Assembly: GCF_028858725.1 (NCBI RefSeq)
Contig: NC_084774.1
Location: 1,762,001 to 1,826,000 of the forward strand
Source: Colius striatus
Lineage: Eukaryota > Chordata > Aves > Coliiformes > Coliidae
Reading direction: 5' to 3'
DNA length: 64,000 nt
Shown here: one piece after another, positions 20,657-33,814 of the stretch
Position numbering within the stretch: the stretch's first letter is position 1
Layout: every line of letters begins with the position of its first letter
Position numbers and translations under genes: made by a program
Notes under the pieces: model-generated
Database searches by the model: none
The model's input: the letters and a program-made list of their open reading frames with translations, nothing else
Told to the model about the DNA's origin: nothing

Positions 20657-21009
20657 CAGCTGCCACGTGTCCTCGCTTCACAGCTTTTTTCTTCATTTCA
20701 GGAGACCTGCTTCCTGACTCCATCCCCTGAAAGAGACAAAACCAGCTTGGTAAAGTCATTTGTTCTGTACTTTGCAATGCTTTGGCTGGGGGTAGGAAAA
20801 AGGTCTTTTGACACTGACCATTATGAGTATGTCCTTGGGAAGAAAGTGCTGCATTAACATCATGTGGCGGGTGAGCATGGGCACGCTCCTAACCCCTGTG
20901 CAAGGTACTGTACGGGACTCAGTACTCCCGTTTTTCCCGTTTGGGCCACACTGTTTTTCAGCAGAAGCAGCGTCAATGTGCATCTGATCTGACACGATTC
21001 TGCTCCTGC

Positions 21010-21166
21010 AGAGCTTCATGCGGGTTCAACTTCAGTGCAGCTTTGGAAGTCTTGCCACGTGCGCTTCCCTCTGCAACCTGAGCTAGCTGGACCTGCTTTA
21101 GCAGGGGCTTGGAGATGGTCGGTAGACGTCCCTTCCAACCCCTGCCACGCTCTGAGGAGTCTGTGG
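21010..21166 (+). mobile_element. Second CR1 3' fragment, unit 2
   Basis: Same insertion as at 3205-3362. Confidence 0.72.
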
Positions 21167-22802
21167 ATTTGCTACGGGGTTTGTTCTCAAGGCAGTTATT
21201 CCATTGCACTTGAGATACTCCCGGACATGTCAGTTGAAGCAGCAAACTGGCTGTCTCGCTTGAAAAGAGCTCAAAAGCCGTGATCAACTTCAGCTTATTC
21301 CTCAAATACAGCATGTGAATTGCACTTCTAGACCTGAGAATTCTTGCTGCCAACTGACAATGATTGTAGTTCCCCTGACAGACAATTCTAGATCTCTTCT
21401 AGAATTGGGCCACAAAGCTGGAGAAATGCATTTCTTTCTGTTTCCCTCCCCTTTAGATTGCAGGTAAAATAGTGCCGCTTTCCCCAAGCCAGTGACGCAC
21501 TGGAACTCATTCTGGACCTAAACTCCAGCAGCAGTTCAAGCACAGAAGTTCCTGGCGGTCACCAGAACATGATGAAGTTCCACTTCTCTTGTTGAACTCA
21601 CCGGGCAGAAGATCGCCTCGAGCGCCCACAGATGATGAACGTGGCACAAGGCAGGTGAGGTTTGATCCCACGGTCCCCGAGGTCGCTCTGCCTCGAAGTG
21701 ACTGTCTGCTTCTGGGGACAGCGGTTGGCGCCTCTTGTTGCCATGGCAATAGGACAACAGAGCGGTCTCCTGGTTAGTGATGGCACACAGGGGATGGCCA
21801 GCATCAGCTTCAAGCTGAGGAATCCCAGGTCTGCACGAGCTGTAAGGACCGGCACGGCTCTGCTCTGGCTGAGACAGCTCTGGAGAGGCCCAGCAGAGAG
21901 AAAGCTAGCAGTGACTTAGGAAACCTCGTCAGGAAGGAAGGAGCCACCCTTCTTTCCAAGCCCCAGGAAGGAATCCAAAGGCTGAGCATCTGCTCATCAT
22001 CCTTCCATCAAATTGCCAATAAACAGTTTCTACTTCCCCAGTAGAACACTTAAAGCTCAGTGTGCCTCCTCCCCCACCTCTGCTGGTCACTCAACAACCA
22101 GAGCACCCACCTGTTACTGAAGACCTTGCTGCAGTTGTAAACCTTAATGGACAGCGTTTCTCCCACGGCCAGCTTCCCGTAGTGAGGCCAGCCAAAGAGC
22201 TACAAACAAACAGAGGGGAGAGAGACGACAGGTCATTCCCAGACACGCTTTCCCATGTTTCCCACGTGGCTCGTTGGTCTCCTCTGCAAGGTGACCAAAC
22301 CACTGAGCATCACAAAAAGCTGCTGGGGTGGGCAGTTATTTTCCTGCTGGCCAGGGCAGACCCTGCAGCTCGCAATGGAGGAAGGGATGGGAAGGGAGTG
22401 AGAACCCCACCAGCAGCACACAGCTGTAGGTCAGCTGCTAAAGCAGCCACAGCATCATCTGGAAAGAGGAGGATGCAGGTGCCTGCTGCGGTGGCTGAGC
22501 TGGCTGCAGGGTGAGACGGTGCATGAGGAAGGTACCATGGATGAGATCCCCTGAGGCTGCAATTCACCTCACACCCAAAGTGCCCAACTGCCTGGAGGCT
22601 GGCAAGAGGGAAAGGGCCCTCCTGCCCCTGAATCCTTCTCCTTTCTCCATGGAGCACAGAGGCATCCAGGCGGGATGGGAGAGATCCAGGTACTGAGAAT
22701 TCCCTGCTGCTCTGGTACAGCCAAGCTCTGACCGGCCGTGAGGAACGTGGGCTGACGCTGCCCTGCGCCCCGGCCCCCTCCCACACCCCACAGCCGCCAC
22801 GT

Positions 22803-23028
22803 CCCATCCCATCCCATCCCATCCCATCCCATGCCACCCCACCCCACCCCATCCAATCCCATCCCATCCCATCCCATCCCATGCCACCCCACCCCACCCC
22901 ATCCAATCCCATCCCATGCCACCCCATCCCATCCCATCCCATCCCATCCCATCCCATCCCATGCCATCCCATGCCACCCCATCCCATCCCATCCCATCCC
23001 ATCCCATCCCATCCCATCCCATCCCATC
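22803..23028. repeat. (CCCAT)n array, unit 2 (longest)
   Basis: About 226 bp; the variant block seen once in units 1 and 3 occurs twice here, with further imperfect blocks. Typical replication-slippage or unequal-exchange growth. Confidence 0.97.
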
Positions 23029-23110
23029 GATGCTGTGGAGGGACCCCCGTGCCCCGCACACCTCACTTTGCCCTCATCCCCCACTTTGCCCTCACCTCCC
23101 CTCTCTGCAG

Positions 23111-23225
23111 TGGGGGTTTCAGTTAGTCTGTTCCCGATAGCTTCTGTCCACAAACTCTTTACCGGGTCTTCACTGCAACCCCCTCCCCCTGTTACTAAGC
23201 CAAAAGCTGCTCCTTGCTAAACCAG
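23111..23225. mobile_element. Old LTR-like fragment, unit 2
   Basis: Copy of the fragment at 5213-5325. Confidence 0.58.
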
Positions 23226-23839
23226 AACATGTATTTACATTTCTTCCATTCAGGAACAGAAAAGATCAAAGATACAAAGCAGGGGCAGGGAGGAGAATTG
23301 GTGTGAATGGCACAATCTCAAGGCACTGAGCACCCATAGCTGCACGGCAGGGCCTGGGTGCTGACAGCTCTCTTCACCCCAGGGATCCAGGTTGCCAGCA
23401 CCAGGCTGCAGTCTACACCTTCTTTATCTCTGGTGGTTTCAGAGGTGGCCATCCCTGCCATTTATAACAGGACACCAGCTGCTTGGGCACTTCAGCCAGA
23501 AGGGTCTGGGAAAGCGCTTCCCGGGGAGCCTGTGGAGACAGCAGGGAGAATGAACCAGAAATGCTGCACAGGAAGGAGCCATCGGGCCAGTGACAGCCCA
23601 GAGCACAGCCCCTGCCAGCCAGGTCTCACTCCCTGTCAGCCTCAGGGAGCACTGCTGAGGAGAAGCATTTGTTTCCACCCCTGCACTGCTCCCACCTCAA
23701 GCCCAGGCTCACACAGCCTTTCTATATGGCCCTGATGAGGGAGGGAAACTACCCCAAGCACTAGCAATCCCTCTGTATACACACCATCCTGCTTCTCCTA
23801 AACCTGTGGTTATACAGGGACAAACAGAGTGGTTCAAAG

Positions 23840-24266
23840 TCACATTATACCCTGGGGCCCCGGCATTGTTTCACAGTGACACAACTCAGGTGAACACAGT
23901 TCACAATCCCCCATCTTCTTCTTTATGGTATTGATTCGTGGTTTTGTTTCTAATCGAGTCAGTACTTGCCGAATTGGTATCAATTTCGGATCTTCTTTTG
24001 TTTTTAGTCTCATCAAGGAATGAGTTTTCTCCTTCCCTGGTTCTGAATCAACGGGCCCTGCAGTTATCTGCATTGCTTGTATAACCGAGTGCATTAATCT
24101 GGTAAAAAACAGGTATTAAACATGGAATTATTAAGAATCCTCCAAATATCCCCAGTACTACTATCCCAAGGTTAGGAAGCCAATCACCGTTCATCAGGTT
24201 CCCCCCTCGTCCTCCCAGATCGATTCCATTGCAAGTCTGAACTGGAACATGTGCAATTTCCTTCAT
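23840..24266 (-). mobile_element. Endogenous retrovirus env/3' end remnant, unit 2
   Basis: Copy of the fossil at 6876-7302. Confidence 0.6.
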
Positions 24267-24342
24267 TTTGTTACCAGTTGATAGAGAGTGTTTCCTTCAT
24301 CATCAATTTCTAATCAACACTTACTAAGATTAAATTTTAACT

Positions 24343-24712
24343 TGGGGGAGGTTTTGAGGGGATTTTGCGGTCCCCTTGGGGATTAGGGAGGGGTTTGAGG
24401 GGTTTTGGGGTCCCCTTGAAGCATTGGGGGGAGGTTTTGGGGTCCCCTGGGGGTTTTCGGGGTGGTTTGGGGGGTCTTTTGGGATTCCCTTGGGGCTTTG
24501 GGGGTGGTTTTGGGGGGCTTTTGGGGTTCCCTTGGGGCATTGGGGAGGGGTTTGAGGGGTTTTGGGGTCCCCTTGAGGCATTCAGGGAGTTTTGGGGTCC
24601 CCTTGGGGCATTGGGGAGGGGTTTGAGGGTTTTTGGGGTCCCCTTGAGGCATTCAGGGAATTTTAGGGTCCCCTTGGGGCATTGAGAGTGAGTTTTGGGG
24701 TCCATTTGGGGC
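24343..24712. repeat. G-rich minisatellite, unit 2
   Basis: As unit 1 but longer, with added GGGGTCCCCTGGGGG and GGGATTCCCTTGGGG variants. Confidence 0.9.
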
Positions 24713-24764
24713 ATTGGAGGGACTTGGGCAGGGGCTTCCCCTAGAGAAGAGGTTTGGGGAGGCC

Positions 24765-25356
24765 CCGTTGTCCCCTTCCCACGCTGCTTTGCTCCACGGG
24801 CTGGAGGGGGCAGCGCTGGATCGCACCGAGGTGCTGGTGAGGGCTGGGGGCGTGGTCTGAGAGCGGGCGTGGCCTGCTCTCTGATTGGCCACCTTCCCCC
24901 ACCCCCGGAGGAGCTGCTGGAGCCCCGCCCCCCGCCGCACTAAGCCCCGCCCCCTCCCCTCTGTGACGTCACAGGCACACGCAGCTCCTCGGCCAATCGC
25001 TGCCCTGCTGCTCCCCGCAGGCCGCGTGCTCCTGCAGCACGGGGAGGATGCTCCTGGCCGTGCTCCCGACAGCCTTGTGATGTCACAGACAGTCACAGGC
25101 CCCTGTGGGACACGGCAGCAGCCCAGCTGCAGATTGCCCGGCACACGGCAGACGTCGAGCCCTGGAGGCAGCAGCCGAGCCCTCGAGTCCTGCCCTCAGC
25201 AGCCAGACGTCGGCACGTGCCTGAGGAGCCGCCGAGTCGCAGCAGCAGCGCCTGAAGCCTTTGAGTCCCACCGGTGGCAGCCGGCGAGTCCTGCCTGCGG
25301 TGGCTGAGATCCCGACCCGCCAGCAGCTGAGAGGACAGCAAGTGCCAGCAGCGGCC
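24765..25356 (+). promoter_or_regulatory. CpG-rich promoter of the RING gene, unit 2
   Basis: CRE at 24964-24971, forward CCAAT soon after and inverted CCAAT before. One fewer GGGCGTGG box than unit 1. Confidence 0.68.
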
Positions 25357-25917
25357 ATGGAGGTGCCCAGGCAGGAGCAGAGGGACGGTTGCCCCGTCTG
25401 CCTCGGTCCCCTGCAACGGCCCTGTGCCCTGGAGCCGTGCTGGCACGCCTTGTGCCAGGCCTGCACCCAGCGCTGGGCTGCCGCCCACTGCCCGCTGTGC
25501 CACCAGCCCATCCTGGCCCTCTGCCTCCTGCCTGCAGAGGAGGGCGACGCCGGGGGGGCCCGGCAGCCTCACGGCCGCCTCCGTCCCGCCGCGGGGCCGG
25601 GGCCGCAGCCGCAGGGGCGGCGGCGGCGGGGGCCCAGAGGGCAGCGGGGCCGGAGAGCCGGGGCTGAGCGTGGGCAGCGTGGCCCCGCCGGGCTGCAGGA
25701 CAGGCGCAGGCGGCCCCGCCACGTGCCGTGGCCCCGCCAGGAGCCGCTGTGGCTGCGGCGGCTCCTGGACCACGAGCTGGGCTCCGGGGATCACAGCAGG
25801 GACGGGCAGCTCAGCTTCCTGCTGGCGCGCCGCCGAGATCCCGCCTGGCTGCGGCGGCTCCTGGACTATGTGCTGAGCTCCGAGGACTACGCTCAGCTGC
25901 GCTGGCTGCGCTCCTGA
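25357..25917 (+). CDS. Intronless C3HC4 RING-finger protein, unit 2
   Basis: Open over 186 codons with all eight zinc ligands. It has Thr37 in the RING (ACTQRW) and Gly in the tail linker where others have Arg (SRDGQLS). ATTAAA at 26214-26219. Confidence 0.82.
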   Translation: MEVPRQEQRDGCPVCLGPLQRPCALEPCWHALCQACTQRWAAAHCPLCHQPILALCLLPAEEGDAGGARQPHGRLRPAAGPGPQPQGRRRRGPRGQRGRRAGAERGQRGPAGLQDRRRRPRHVPWPRQEPLWLRRLLDHELGSGDHSRDGQLSFLLARRRDPAWLRRLLDYVLSSEDYAQLRWLRS

Positions 25918-26670
25918 CACACAAACATCTCCCTCTGAATCGGCCCCCGGCGCAGGCTGAGAGGGGCCAGGCCGGGTTCCTTCTGTGCGCCTTGGCTCAT
26001 GGCTGCAGCACGCTGAGAGTGGCCACAGGCACTGCGGGAGCCTCTCCTCGGGAGCCTGAGGACACGGCAGCACAGTCCACGCGTGACAACTGCGGCCTTT
26101 CCATCGGGACTGAGCGTGGGGCTGCAGGCACTGAGCCCTTGCACCTGCCATCGCTCCTTTGCTGCTTTCCTTTGCTGCTCTTACAACGCTTTGTTCTCTC
26201 CTCGTGGTGTTTTATTAAACTCTCCTTATCTCAACCCACAAAGCTTCATCTTTTCCTCCCGATTCTCCTCCTTGCCCTGCTGAGGTGGGGCGCAGTGAAC
26301 AACTGCAGGCTTTGCTTATTGTCAGCTGGCTTTAAATCACAGCAGCCTTTGGAGCCTTTTCAGTGTGGGAGCAATCTCGAGATGTTTGCAGTGAGTCTGC
26401 TCAGCCCAGACTGAAACAGCCCGGCTGCAGCCCAGAAAGATTCAGCCAACGGTGCGCAGTTACGGCAAGAGGAAAGCACCCAGGCTCTGACGCCTCGAGG
26501 GGAATCAGTGCTGCAAGGAGAGAAGAACAGGGAGAGAGGAACACTGCAGGACGCAGCTGGGGACCCGGGGCAGTGGGGCAGAAGAGGGTGTGGGGCACAG
26601 ACCAGTCCGGAGCTCAGCTGCCCTTTCCATCTCAGCATTCTAGTGGTTCTCCCTCAGAATCTTTTTTCAA

Positions 26671-27910
26671 AGAATCACAGCACGGTGGGGGTTAAAGGGA
26701 CCTGTAGAGCTCATCCAGTCCAACCCCCTGCAGAAGCAGCTCCCATCTACATCAGGTCACGCGGGAACATGTCATGCAGGAGGTCTTGAAGCCCTCCAAG
26801 GAAGGAGCCTCCTCACCCTCCCTGGGCAGCCTGGGCCAGGGCTCCCTCATCTCACAGGGAAACAGTTTGTCCTTATGTTGAAATGGAAACTTTTGTTCCA
26901 GCTTCATCCCATCAGCCCTTGTCCTGTTGCTAGATACCATCGAAAAAAGTGCTGCCCCAACCTCCTGACACCCACCAGTGAGATATTTGTCACTATTAAT
27001 GAGATCCCCCCTCAGTCTCCTCCAGGCTGAACAGCCCCAGGTCCCGCAGCCTTTCCTCATAAGGAAGATGCTCCAGTCCCCTCAGCATCCTGGTGGCCCT
27101 GCACTGGCCTCTCTCCAGGAGTTCTACCCTTGGCAGAGTAGAGGAGGAGCAGAACCTCCCTCAACCAGCACTCCCAGGTCTGTGTCTGCAGAGCTGCTCT
27201 CCAGCAGGTCACCCCCAGCCTGTCCTGGTGCAGGGGGTTGTTCCTTCCCAGCTGCAGGATTCTGCCCTTGTCCTTGTTGAACCTCGTGAGGTTTCTCTCT
27301 GCCCAACTCTCAGCCTGTCCTGATGTCACTGAATGGCAGCACTGAATGCAGTGACACTGGCCTTGCTCCAGCCCTCAGGCACCTCACCTGTCCTCCATGG
27401 TTGTTCAAACATGATGGAGAGAGGCTTAGCAATCGCATCAGCAGCTCCCGCAGCATTCTTGGACGCATCCCATTGGGACCCATTGACTTATGAGTGTTAA
27501 GCTCAGCCAACAAGCTTTTTACCTCTTCCTCTTCCACCCAGGGCAAGTCCTCTGCTGTCCAGGCCAGGCGACTGTCCTTGCTGGACTGGGCTTCCCCAGG
27601 GCCGGCCGTGGCCGTAAAGACCGAAGCAAAGGCGGCATTCAGTACTTCGGGCTCCTCTGCGTCCTCGGTCACCAGGGCACCCTCTGTGTTCAGCAGCGGG
27701 CCCACATTCCCCCTCAGCTTCCTTTTACTACCAATGTGCCTGAAAAACCCCTTCTTGTTTTCCTTAACTGTCCTGGCTAGATTTGATTGTAGAAGGGCTT
27801 CAGCCTTCCTGGTTGCACCCCTGCGAGCTCTGGCCAAGAGCTCAGAATCAAGTAACAGCTGCTTGGAAGCAAGAGGGAAAATATGTTGGGTATCATTTTG
27901 TCCTTGTTAA
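26671..27910 (-). mobile_element. CR1 LINE with internal deletion, unit 2
   Basis: Same insertion as at 9580-10830. It has one more Lys codon in the ORF2 part (NKKGFFRHIG) than unit 1. Confidence 0.9.
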
Positions 27911-28268
27911 TTCTTTCTAGACCGAAATAGGAAGAGTTTATCACGAGAAATGCTTTTCCTTGATTTGAGAAATAGCTTTAATCCATTCTTTATTACTGGT
28001 TTTGTAAGAAACTGAAGAACGCCTCAAAGATGCCACAACAACATTAAGCAAAAGCAGCAGCAGAGCCCATCAGGAAAAACTGTCAAGAAATGATAAACCC
28101 CTATCAAGTTGGCACATTTTCTGAGGAGGTGAAATGCGTTTACTTCAGCAGCTGAGTGTTCTTCATCCCTCTCTATCCTCAGCTGGAGCAGGGAAGAATT
28201 ATCCCGTGCCAGCTACAGCACTGAGATGTGGAGTCGCTGGTTTCCTGACTTGGAAAGTAAAGCTGTCC

Positions 28269-29236
28269 TTAAGAGGATCCTTTGTCCTTCTCTCCTCCCC
28301 CGTATACAGAAGGGGATTTGGCTTGCTGGTAGTGCCCAGGCTTTCCTTCACAAAGGGTTTGGGAACACTCACCCTCTTTTGCAGCTGGCAGAGGCAAAGG
28401 GATCGTGCATTTTGGAGTGTGCAGCCATGAGTGCTTCAAGACTTCATCTACGCACAACCTCTGAGCCACGACGGGCGGGAGCAAGCGGTGAACGAGATCC
28501 CTGCACTCTGCAGTCAGATGTTTGGACTGGGGAAGGGGATCCGCTGTCGTTTCTGAACACGGGTCATTTTGCTGACGTTGGAATCATTGAAAGGCAACGA
28601 AGCCCAGACCATTGAGTACAGGCTGACACCCAGAGTCCATGTGTCAGCAATCCTGGGGTCAGAGGGAATTTCCTCCAGCACTTCAGGGGCTGCGTACGCA
28701 GGAGAACAACAGAAGGTTTGGCTGAGAACAATTCTGCCATTTTCCTCCCGAGACAGGAGTTTGGAAAAGCCAAAGTCTGCCAGCTTGACATTGAGATGTG
28801 CATGGAGAGGGATGTTCTCACATTGCAGCTCCCTGTGAGCAACGTCCAAGTCGTGGCAATACTTGATGGCAGATGCCAACTGCTGAAACTTGGTGCCAGC
28901 GATGTCCTCTGTCATAGCTCCTGTGATCCCCATGTAGTCCAGGAGGTCTCCCTTTTCCCCCAGCTCCAACACTCTGTACACTTTCCTAGCTGGTGTCTGA
29001 AAAATCTCAAAGGTTTTGGTGATTGAGGGGTGCTGCAAACATCTCAATGCCTCGATTTCCCTGGGCAGAAATCTTTCCAGGAAGTGCTGAGTAGCTTTTC
29101 TCTTGTTGATTATCTTGACGGCCACGTTGCGTTTCAGCTGGACACAGTGGGCAGATTTCACTTTCCCATAAGAACCTTCTCCGAGTGTCTTTCTCAGGCT
29201 GTAGCCTTTCTTTGCCAGCGCCACAGCATCAGACAT
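28269..29236 (-). pseudogene. TSSK-type kinase pseudogene, unit 2
   Basis: Same HRE catalytic motif and the same frame break near 28514 as unit 1. Differences include LLSREENGR in the activation segment. A 9-base difference lengthens the gap to the MROH exon to 71 bases. Confidence 0.85.
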
Positions 29237-29307
29237 GGTGGGAGAGCTGGGGAAGCCCAAAACCATCCTCCCCACAGATGCCACCGAAGCTCCCAGCAGC
29301 TCCTCAC

Positions 29308-31971
29308 ATCATCAAAGAACCGTGGCAGCTCTTCACAGAGCTTCATGATCGTGGGCTTGGGGTCTCGTTTCTTCACGGCTCCAAACACCCTCCTCAAGAC
29401 GGCCAAAGCCTTCACCTTGACATCAGTGCTGGCATGTGCCATGAGCTCCAAGATATCAGGCACCAGCAAGCTGATGGTCCTGGCCTGGGAGGGGAAAGAG
29501 GTTGTGGTGAAGCCACAGCAGCCCTTTTTGCCCCCAGAACTCAGAGGCTGTGCTTGGCTGGATCAGCACGTACCGTCTTGGTGTCCTCAGACAAGGTGAG
29601 GAGGGCTGTGAGCACCAGGGGCAGCATCGGGCTGCGAGGCCACTTGAGGAAGTGACAAAACTTGTAGATGGAGGTGAAGTTGATGCCAGGGTGAGCCCCA
29701 GCCAGGATCTGCAGGGGCAGGAGAGGCACTGAGGAGGGCTGGGAGGAGTTGGAGGGGAAAAGTGGGATTTTGGTGGCGTTCTGAGGAGAAAGGTGAGGGT
29801 TTGGGTGCATTTTGAGGCGAAAGGTGAGGGTGTGGGGGTGTTTTGAGGGGAAAGGTGAGGGTTTGGGGCCATTTTGACAGCAGAAGCTTTCTGCTGAGAT
29901 CAGCTAGGCTTGACGAGGGGCTTGGGCTGGATGATCCCTGAAGATTCCCTTCCCACCCCCAGCACTCCACGTGCCACTGAGTCCCCACTCACAGCCAGGG
30001 GGTAGATGTAGGTGTCTTCCACGTGGGAGCTGAACACCTTCCGGAACAGCCTGTGCTGGAGCAGCGCCAGCATCTCCTTCAAGGCTGAACACAGTAGTTT
30101 GGGCGTGGAGAATATCACCTCCAACATGGCCATGGCAGCCCTGCGGGAGGCAGCGGCAGGGTTGGCTCCAGGTGCCTCTTGGCACCTTCCCCCTCCCTCT
30201 TGGGACACTCAGGAGGAAGGTTGAGGTGGTTTTCCTCACGGGGTGGGAAGGAGGAGGCTCGGCTCATGGGGCTGGGAGGCGTGGGGACGGTGTGAAGGAG
30301 AACAAAGGTGTGGCCATGCCGACCCGTCCTCCTCTAAAGCTCCTGCCCCTCTCCCAGCCCCCTCTGCCGCTTTGGAAAGGCCTCGGGTGGGTTCAGGGAG
30401 GAGGAAAGCCAACCTCGGGGCAAACTTACATCCCAAAGCCAGGAGCTCGGGTTTCTCACGACGGCGTCCAGGACGGCTTTCTGCTTCTGGGGCACTTGGT
30501 CTCCTCCCAAGGCCTCAATGATCCAGACGACCACCTCTGTCTTCTCAGTAGGCGAGAGCTGTTCCTCCAGCAGCTCGGCTGAGCAGCACTGCTTGAGAGC
30601 TGGGCTGGTGTAAAGGACCTGGAGGGAGGTTGACAGCGGTACTGAGCGACAGGAGGAAACGAGCCCAGACTTGTCCCAGGGGAGCTTGAGCCTGGAGATG
30701 GGGAAGAGGGTTCTGAAGGAGTCTGGAGGCCAAGTGTGGGGTTTTGGGGGAGTTCTGAGGCCAAAAGAAGACTTTTGAGGGCATAAGATGGGTTTTGGGG
30801 AAGTTTTGAAGCCAAAAGTTGGCTTTTGGTGAAGTTTTGAAGGTAAAAGGTGTGTTTTTGGGGAGTTTTGAGGGCAAAAGTGGAGTTTAAAGGGAAAATG
30901 TTGGGTTTTGGTGGGGTTTTGAGGCCAAAAGTTGAGTTTTAAGGGCAACAGTGGAGTTTTGAGGGCAAATACTGGGTTTTGGAGGTGTTTTGAGGGCAAC
31001 AGTGGAGTTTTAAGGGCAAAAGTTGGTTTTTGGTGGTGTTTTGAGGGGAAAAGTTGGGTTTTGGTGGAGCTTTGAGGACAAAAGTAGAGTTTAAAGGGCA
31101 AAAGTTGGGTTTTGGTGGAGGTTTGAGGGCAAAAGTGGGCTTTTGAGAGCAAAAGTTGGGTTGTGGTGTGGTTTTGAGGGCAAAAGTTGAGCTTTGGGGG
31201 CCAAAGTGGGGTTTTGCTGAACTTGTAAGGGCAAAAATAGGGAGCGAAGGGAGACAGTGCAGAGGCTGCAGAGCAGAGGAGGAGGAGAGCAGAGGGTTCC
31301 CCAGGGTGAGGGAGCAGGGCTGGGATCATCACCTTAATCACCATGCTGCCGCTGCTATTGCACCCGCATCCACAGTTGCTGTTGCCGCTGCAGCTGCTCT
31401 CGCAGCTTCCACTGCAGCTGCTGCTGCTGCTTGAAAAAGAGTTCACAGCATCCTTCTCTGACAATGGGACGTGTAAAGTCTCCTCTGACAGCACGTCACC
31501 TACACAGGAGAAACACGGCAGAGCCTGTAGGAACACATGGACTCGGCCCAACCCTTCCCCAGAGGCTGAGAGGAGCTTCAAAGCGAGCAAGGGGAGCCCA
31601 GAACTGGGCACGAGACTGCAGATGGAGCCTCACCAGAGATGGCAGAGGAGAGGGGCAGGAGCAGCTCCCATATCCTGCTGCCCACACTCTCTTTGCTGCC
31701 CCCACAAAAGGCCGCCTTGGCCACCGCCGGCTCCCGTTCAGCCTCTTGCCACCCAAGAGGAGCGTCGAGCCCGTGCCATCGAGGTGTCACCGCCGAGGTA
31801 TTGTCACCCAAGGCTTTGCTGAACCCCCCCTCCCTTGCCCAGCCCTGATGGGGGGTGTGGGGAAAGGGGGGGAAACCCTCACTCGCTGCTCTGCAGCAAC
31901 TCAGGCTCGCTCACAGCTCGCACGGCTGAGCTCGTCTGGGATCTCTGCGCTTCCTCCCAGGCCCGATCCAT
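29308..31971 (-). CDS. MROH-type HEAT-repeat gene, unit 2 copy
   Basis: e1 31883-31971 from ATG (MDRAWEEAQRSQTSSAVRAV), e2 31634-31818 (DAPLGWQEAEREPAVAKAAF), e3 31333-31499 (Ser/Cys-rich, AGC-repeat derived), e4 30430-30618 (LLEEQLSPTEKTEVVVWIIE), e6 29993-30140, e7 29574-29708, e8 29308-29484. Phases of e1-e4 fit exactly (29 codons+2, 1+61+1, 2+55, 63). The exon matching e5 of unit 1 is missing in a net 188-bp loss, and e4 to e6 is out of phase, so this copy is either truncated after e4, uses an exon I did not see, or is dead. e8 ends at a GTGAGG donor with no further MROH exon found downstream. Confidence 0.6.
30727..31230. repeat. MROH intron minisatellite, unit 2
   Basis: Same array as unit 1 with one repeat rearranged near 31140-31190. 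Confidence 0.93.
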
Positions 31972-32264
31972 GACCGAGGGGTTCAGGGAAGGATAAGGAA
32001 GAGCATTCCGACGGAAAAAGGGCCCAGTCAAGGGCCAGCTGGCAGAAGCCATGGTCACGGCCTCGGGAAGGGTCTCCTCGGCAGCTCGGCCCCACGGCTT
32101 TGGGGGCCCTCCAGGGATGGGGAAGCCACCAGCTCGCTGGGCAGCCTGGCACAGGGGCTGCGGCCCCCTCGGGGAAACAGCTCTGGGCAGCTCCAGCCTC
32201 CACCTGAGCCCTTTCCACTGCTGCTCTCCTCTGCTTCCTTTTCCATGCTTTGCCCCTCAGACCT

Positions 32265-33575
32265 CCACCAAACGTCCACTTTTGCCCTCAGAACTCCACC
32301 AAATGCCCACTTTTGCCCTCAACACTCCACTTTTGCCCTCAAGACTCCACTTTTTCCCTCAATAGTCCACCAAAACCTCACTTTCACCTCAAAACTCTAT
32401 CACAACCCAGCATTTTCCCTCAAGACTCCACCAAAATCAAACTTTTTTCCCTCAAAACCCAACTTTCTCTTTCAAAACTCCACTTTTGCTCTCAAAACTC
32501 CTCCAAAACCCAACTTTTTCCCTCAGAACTCCATTTTTTACATCAAAACTCCTCCAAAACCTAACTTTTGCCTCCAAACTCTACCAAAACCATCCATTTT
32601 CCCTCAAGACTCCACCAAACCCCAAATTTTTTCCCCCAAAACCCAACTTTCTCTTTCAAAACTCCACTTTTGCCCTCAAAACTCCAATTTGCCCTCAAGA
32701 CTCCACTTTTGCCCTCAAGACTCCACAAAACCCAACTTTTTTCCCTCAAAACTCCACTTTTTGAGGTCATCTAAGGGAAAAAGTGAAGTTCTGGTGGAAT
32801 TTTGAGGGGGAAAAGTGCAGTTTTGGTGGAGATTTGAGGGAGAAAGTGTGTTTTCAGTGGAGTTTGGAGAGGAAAAGTGGGATTTTCATGGACAGATGAG
32901 GGGAAAATTGGAGTCTTTGAGGGAAAAAGTGGGGTTTTGGTGGAGTTCTGAGGGGAAAAGTGGAGATTTGAGGGAAAAAATAGGGGGCTTGTGGACTTCT
33001 GAAGGGAAAAAGTGTGGTTTTGGTGGAGTTCTGAGGGAGAAAATGGCGTTTCAGAGGAGATTTGAGGGAGAAAATGGAGTTTCTGTGGAGATTTGAGGGA
33101 GAAAATGGGATTTTGATGGACTTAGGAGGGGAAAAAGTGTGGTTTTGGTGGAGTTCTGGGGGAGAAAATGGGGTTTCAGAGGAGATTTGAGGGAGAAAAT
33201 GGGGTTTCTGTGGAGATTTGAGGGGAGAAGTGGGGTTTTGATGGACTTAGGAGGGGAAAAAGTGGGGTTGTGGTGGAGTTCTGAGGACAAAACCCCATTT
33301 TTGAGGTCAACTAAGGGAAAAAGTGAAACTGAGGGGAAAGGTGGGGTCTTTGAGGGAAAAGGTGGAGTATTGGTGGAGTTCTGAGGGGAAAAGGGGGATT
33401 TTGGTGGAGTTTTGAGGGAAAAAGTGGGGTTTTGGTGGAGCTTTCAGGGACAAAACGTAGATTTGAGGGGAAAATTAGGGTGCTTGTGGACTCCTGAAGG
33501 GAAAAAGTGTGGTTTTGAGGGGAAAAAATGTGGTTCTGGTGGAGTTCTGAGGGCAAAACCGGGGTTTTGGATGGT
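32265..33575. repeat. Two head-to-head minisatellite arms, unit 2
   Basis: Same layout, hinge near 32765, second hinge-like copy near 33300. Confidence 0.93.
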
Positions 33576-33599
33576 TTCTGAGGGCTGTTTTGAGGCCTG

Positions 33600-33695
33600 G
33601 GCGGCCATTTTTGGCGGGTGATGGCGCCCATTGCCCCTCCCCCCTCTGATGACGTCACAACGATGCTCTGATGACATCACAATGCCACACACTGC
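33600..33695 (-). promoter_or_regulatory. CRE region, probable MROH promoter, unit 2
   Basis: First CRE intact (33650-33657); the second is TGACATCA (33672-33679), a CpG-to-CpA change. Confidence 0.48.
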
Positions 33696-33814
33696 TCACA
33701 CAAGGATGGGGAAGGGGCTAAAGCAGGTTTACTTTGGGGGGAGGGGAGTTGGAAACACCCCAAATCCCCACAAACAGCCCCAAAAAAAGATCTTTGCTCA
33801 CGTCACCTCCCGTG

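Noticed and set aside
24330-24714. Proline-rich PKTPQTPP frames
   Set aside because: Translation of the G-rich minisatellite in several frames.
25093-26151. 352-codon minus-strand frame opposite the RING gene (also 41304-42362)
   Set aside because: It is a GC-rich antisense shadow of the RING gene and is split in units 1 and 4.
30334-31611. 425-codon minus-strand frame (also 46545-47822)
   Set aside because: It runs through two real MROH exons but also through the whole intron minisatellite (KTPLLPSKL-like repeats); splice sites show the repeats are intronic.
32245-32805. 186-codon plus-strand frame with SKLHFCPQN-like repeats
   Set aside because: Minisatellite translation.
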